Positions 7,284 to 7,926 of a stretch of DNA of 7,926 bases are shown here, in pieces (within the stretch, counting starts at the first letter, position 1; every line of letters begins with the position of its first letter). The notes beneath the pieces are model-generated. The model saw nothing but the letters and a program-made list of their open reading frames with translations, did no database searches and was not told where the DNA came from. The position numbers and the translations under genes were made by a program. Origin of the DNA: a bacterium (GTDB lineage: Bacteria; Planctomycetota; Planctomycetia; Pirellulales; Pirellulaceae); the NCBI GenBank assembly GCA_030432015.1, contig JAUIHJ010000388.1:1-7926 (forward strand), in the 5' to 3' direction.

Positions 7284-7312
7284 ATTCTGAGCCTTGCCAG
7301 GCGCCAAGACAA
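7284..7312 (-). promoter_or_regulatory. Candidate sigma-70 promoter for the ABM-fold gene
   Basis: On the minus strand TTGTCT (7312-7307) is followed, after exactly 17 bases, by CAGAAT (7289-7284). Each hexamer matches four of six consensus positions. The expected start near 7277 gives a leader of about 35 bases before the ATG at 7242. The call is made from sequence match only. Confidence 0.4.
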
Positions 7313-7324
7313 CGGGTTGTCTTG
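7305..7324. promoter_or_regulatory. Perfect 8-bp palindrome overlapping the -35 box (candidate operator)
   Basis: CAAGACAA-cggg-TTGTCTTG is a perfect inverted repeat with a four-base spacer. It covers the -35 hexamer proposed for the ABM-fold gene, as expected of a repressor or activator site. No T-run follows on either strand, so it is unlikely to be a terminator. The word CTTGCCAG also occurs on both sides (7293-7300 and 7321-7328). The binding protein is unknown. Confidence 0.45.
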
Positions 7325-7351
7325 CCAGCCTTTCAATTCGAACGCTCAACC

Positions 7352-7400
7352 GTATGCTGCGACACAATCCGCAAGGACGAATTGCGGTATGCTGGGACAC
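7352..7400. repeat. 14-bp direct repeat flanking a hairpin
   Basis: GTATGCTGCGACAC (7352-7365) and GTATGCTGGGACAC (7387-7400) match at 13 of 14 positions, 35 bases apart. Between them CCGCAA (7369-7374) and TTGCGG (7382-7387) form a six-bp stem with a seven-base loop. The unit could be a pair of regulator sites in the divergent control region or a remnant of a small repeat element. TTGCGG with TACGAT (7404-7409) at 16 bases spacing is a weak plus-strand promoter candidate. Confidence 0.4.
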
Positions 7401-7452
7401 CGATACGATATGGGTTGATCCCGACGGTGCCTGGAAACCGAATGTGGTGAAC

Positions 7453-7472
7453 GCGTCTGGAGTGACAGACGC
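7453..7472 (+). promoter_or_regulatory. 7-bp hairpin in the methyltransferase leader
   Basis: GCGTCTG-gagtga-CAGACGC is a perfect seven-bp stem with a six-base loop, ending 46 bases before the methyltransferase ATG. It is followed on the plus strand by a run of seven A (7484-7490), not T, so it does not look like a terminator. It may be an operator or a 5' leader structure affecting expression of the plus-strand gene. Confidence 0.35.
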
Positions 7473-7503
7473 ACGCTGAAAGCAAAAAAATCCCCTGGTT
7501 TGC

Positions 7504-7509
7504 GAGGAG
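7504..7509 (+). promoter_or_regulatory. Strong ribosome binding site of the methyltransferase gene
   Basis: GAGGAG lies nine bases before the ATG at 7519. It is the clearest Shine-Dalgarno sequence in the window and fixes the start. Confidence 0.65.
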
Positions 7510-7518
7510 CGGTTGTCG

Positions 7519-7926
7519 ATGAGCGGTACGGCGGAACGGAATACAGCATCGGACTTGAATATTGAGCACGCGGTCGCCAAACGCTATTCGGCCGCCTCGC
7601 AGGCCGCCGAGCCAGCCCTGTGCTGTCCAGTTCAATACGACACGAGTCACTTGAAGGTGTTGCCGCAAGAGCTCATTGACCGCGACTACGGTTGCGGCGA
7701 TCCGTCCCGCTACGTCCAGCAAGGCGAGGTGGTGCTCGACCTGGGATCCGGCGGCGGCAAGATCTGTTACATCGCGTCGCAAGTCGTGGGCGCAACCGGT
7801 CGCGTCATCGGCGTCGACATGAACGACGACATGCTGGCCTTGGCCCGAAAGTACCAGCAGGAAATCGGTGATCGCATCGGCTGGCATAACGTCGACTTTC
7901 ACCGAGGACGGATTCAGGACTTGGCG
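7519..7926 (+). CDS. ArsM-like SAM-dependent methyltransferase (3' truncated by window edge)
   Basis: The first 136 residues of a class I methyltransferase are present; the open frame continues past the right edge. The SAM-binding motif I is VVLDLGSGGGK (71-81), and the acidic end of strand 2 is VIGVDMNDDML (96-106). Ahead of the fold lie a vicinal Cys pair, LCCPVQYD (34-41), and DYGCGDP (56-62). This N-terminal layout with LKVLPQELIDRDYGCGDPS is one I recall from ArsM-like methyltransferases found near radical SAM proteins of the ArsS (DUF3641) arsenosugar type. The Cys residues would suit binding a thiophilic metalloid such as As(III). The family name is well supported. Arsenic as the substrate is an inference, because the C-terminal half with further diagnostic Cys residues is not visible. 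It is the only plus-strand gene, divergent from the ABM-fold gene, with a strong ribosome binding site and a leader hairpin. Other small-molecule methyltransferases remain possible. Confidence 0.85.
   Translation, partial: MSGTAERNTASDLNIEHAVAKRYSAASQAAEPALCCPVQYDTSHLKVLPQELIDRDYGCGDPSRYVQQGEVVLDLGSGGGKICYIASQVVGATGRVIGVDMNDDMLALARKYQQEIGDRIGWHNVDFHRGRIQDLA

Noticed and set aside
7333..7902. Minus-strand open frame of 189 residues
   Set aside because: It is antisense to the methyltransferase, whose SAM-binding motif and strong ribosome binding site are clear.

Overview
This window looks like chromosome from a moderately GC-rich Gram-negative bacterium. It is probably a planctomycete of the Pirellula/Blastopirellula type. 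That placement is an inference from protein style: a very large lipoprotein with a central pair of membrane helices beside an ABC-2 type ATPase, an EF-hand-like loop, and a phosphoesterase with an altered metal site. No rRNA or other marker gene is present to confirm it. I saw no tRNA, rRNA, CRISPR array or complete insertion sequence.

Layout. Positions 1-170 hold no convincing gene. They carry a nested inverted-repeat element (about 65-142) containing GGGGACAGGCAC and GGGTCAGTCCCC motifs. From 171 to 7242 every gene lies on the minus strand, so the genes are read from right to left. First comes a small ABM-fold monooxygenase-like gene (7242-6934), then an XdhC-family gene (6779-5685), then a MocA-like nucleotidyltransferase (5638-4973). 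XdhC and MocA families both serve molybdenum hydroxylase maturation, but the hydroxylase itself is not in view.

After a gap of about 125 bases comes a second minus-strand group that looks like an operon: a 968-residue lipoprotein/membrane protein (4848-1942), an ABC-2 type ATPase 18 bases downstream (1923-997), and a calcineurin-like phosphoesterase 40 bases further on (956-171). This phosphoesterase lacks several expected metal ligands. No ABC permease is visible, so the ATPase either works with a permease elsewhere or with the large membrane protein.

The intergenic region 7243-7518 separates the minus-strand genes from a plus-strand ArsM-like SAM methyltransferase that runs off the right edge. 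This region is unusually structured. It has a perfect 8-bp palindrome overlapping the -35 box of a plausible promoter for the monooxygenase gene, a 14-bp direct repeat flanking a hairpin, and a perfect 7-bp hairpin just upstream of the methyltransferase ribosome binding site. The most unusual things in the window are the lipoprotein/ATPase/degenerate-phosphoesterase operon and this divergent control region.
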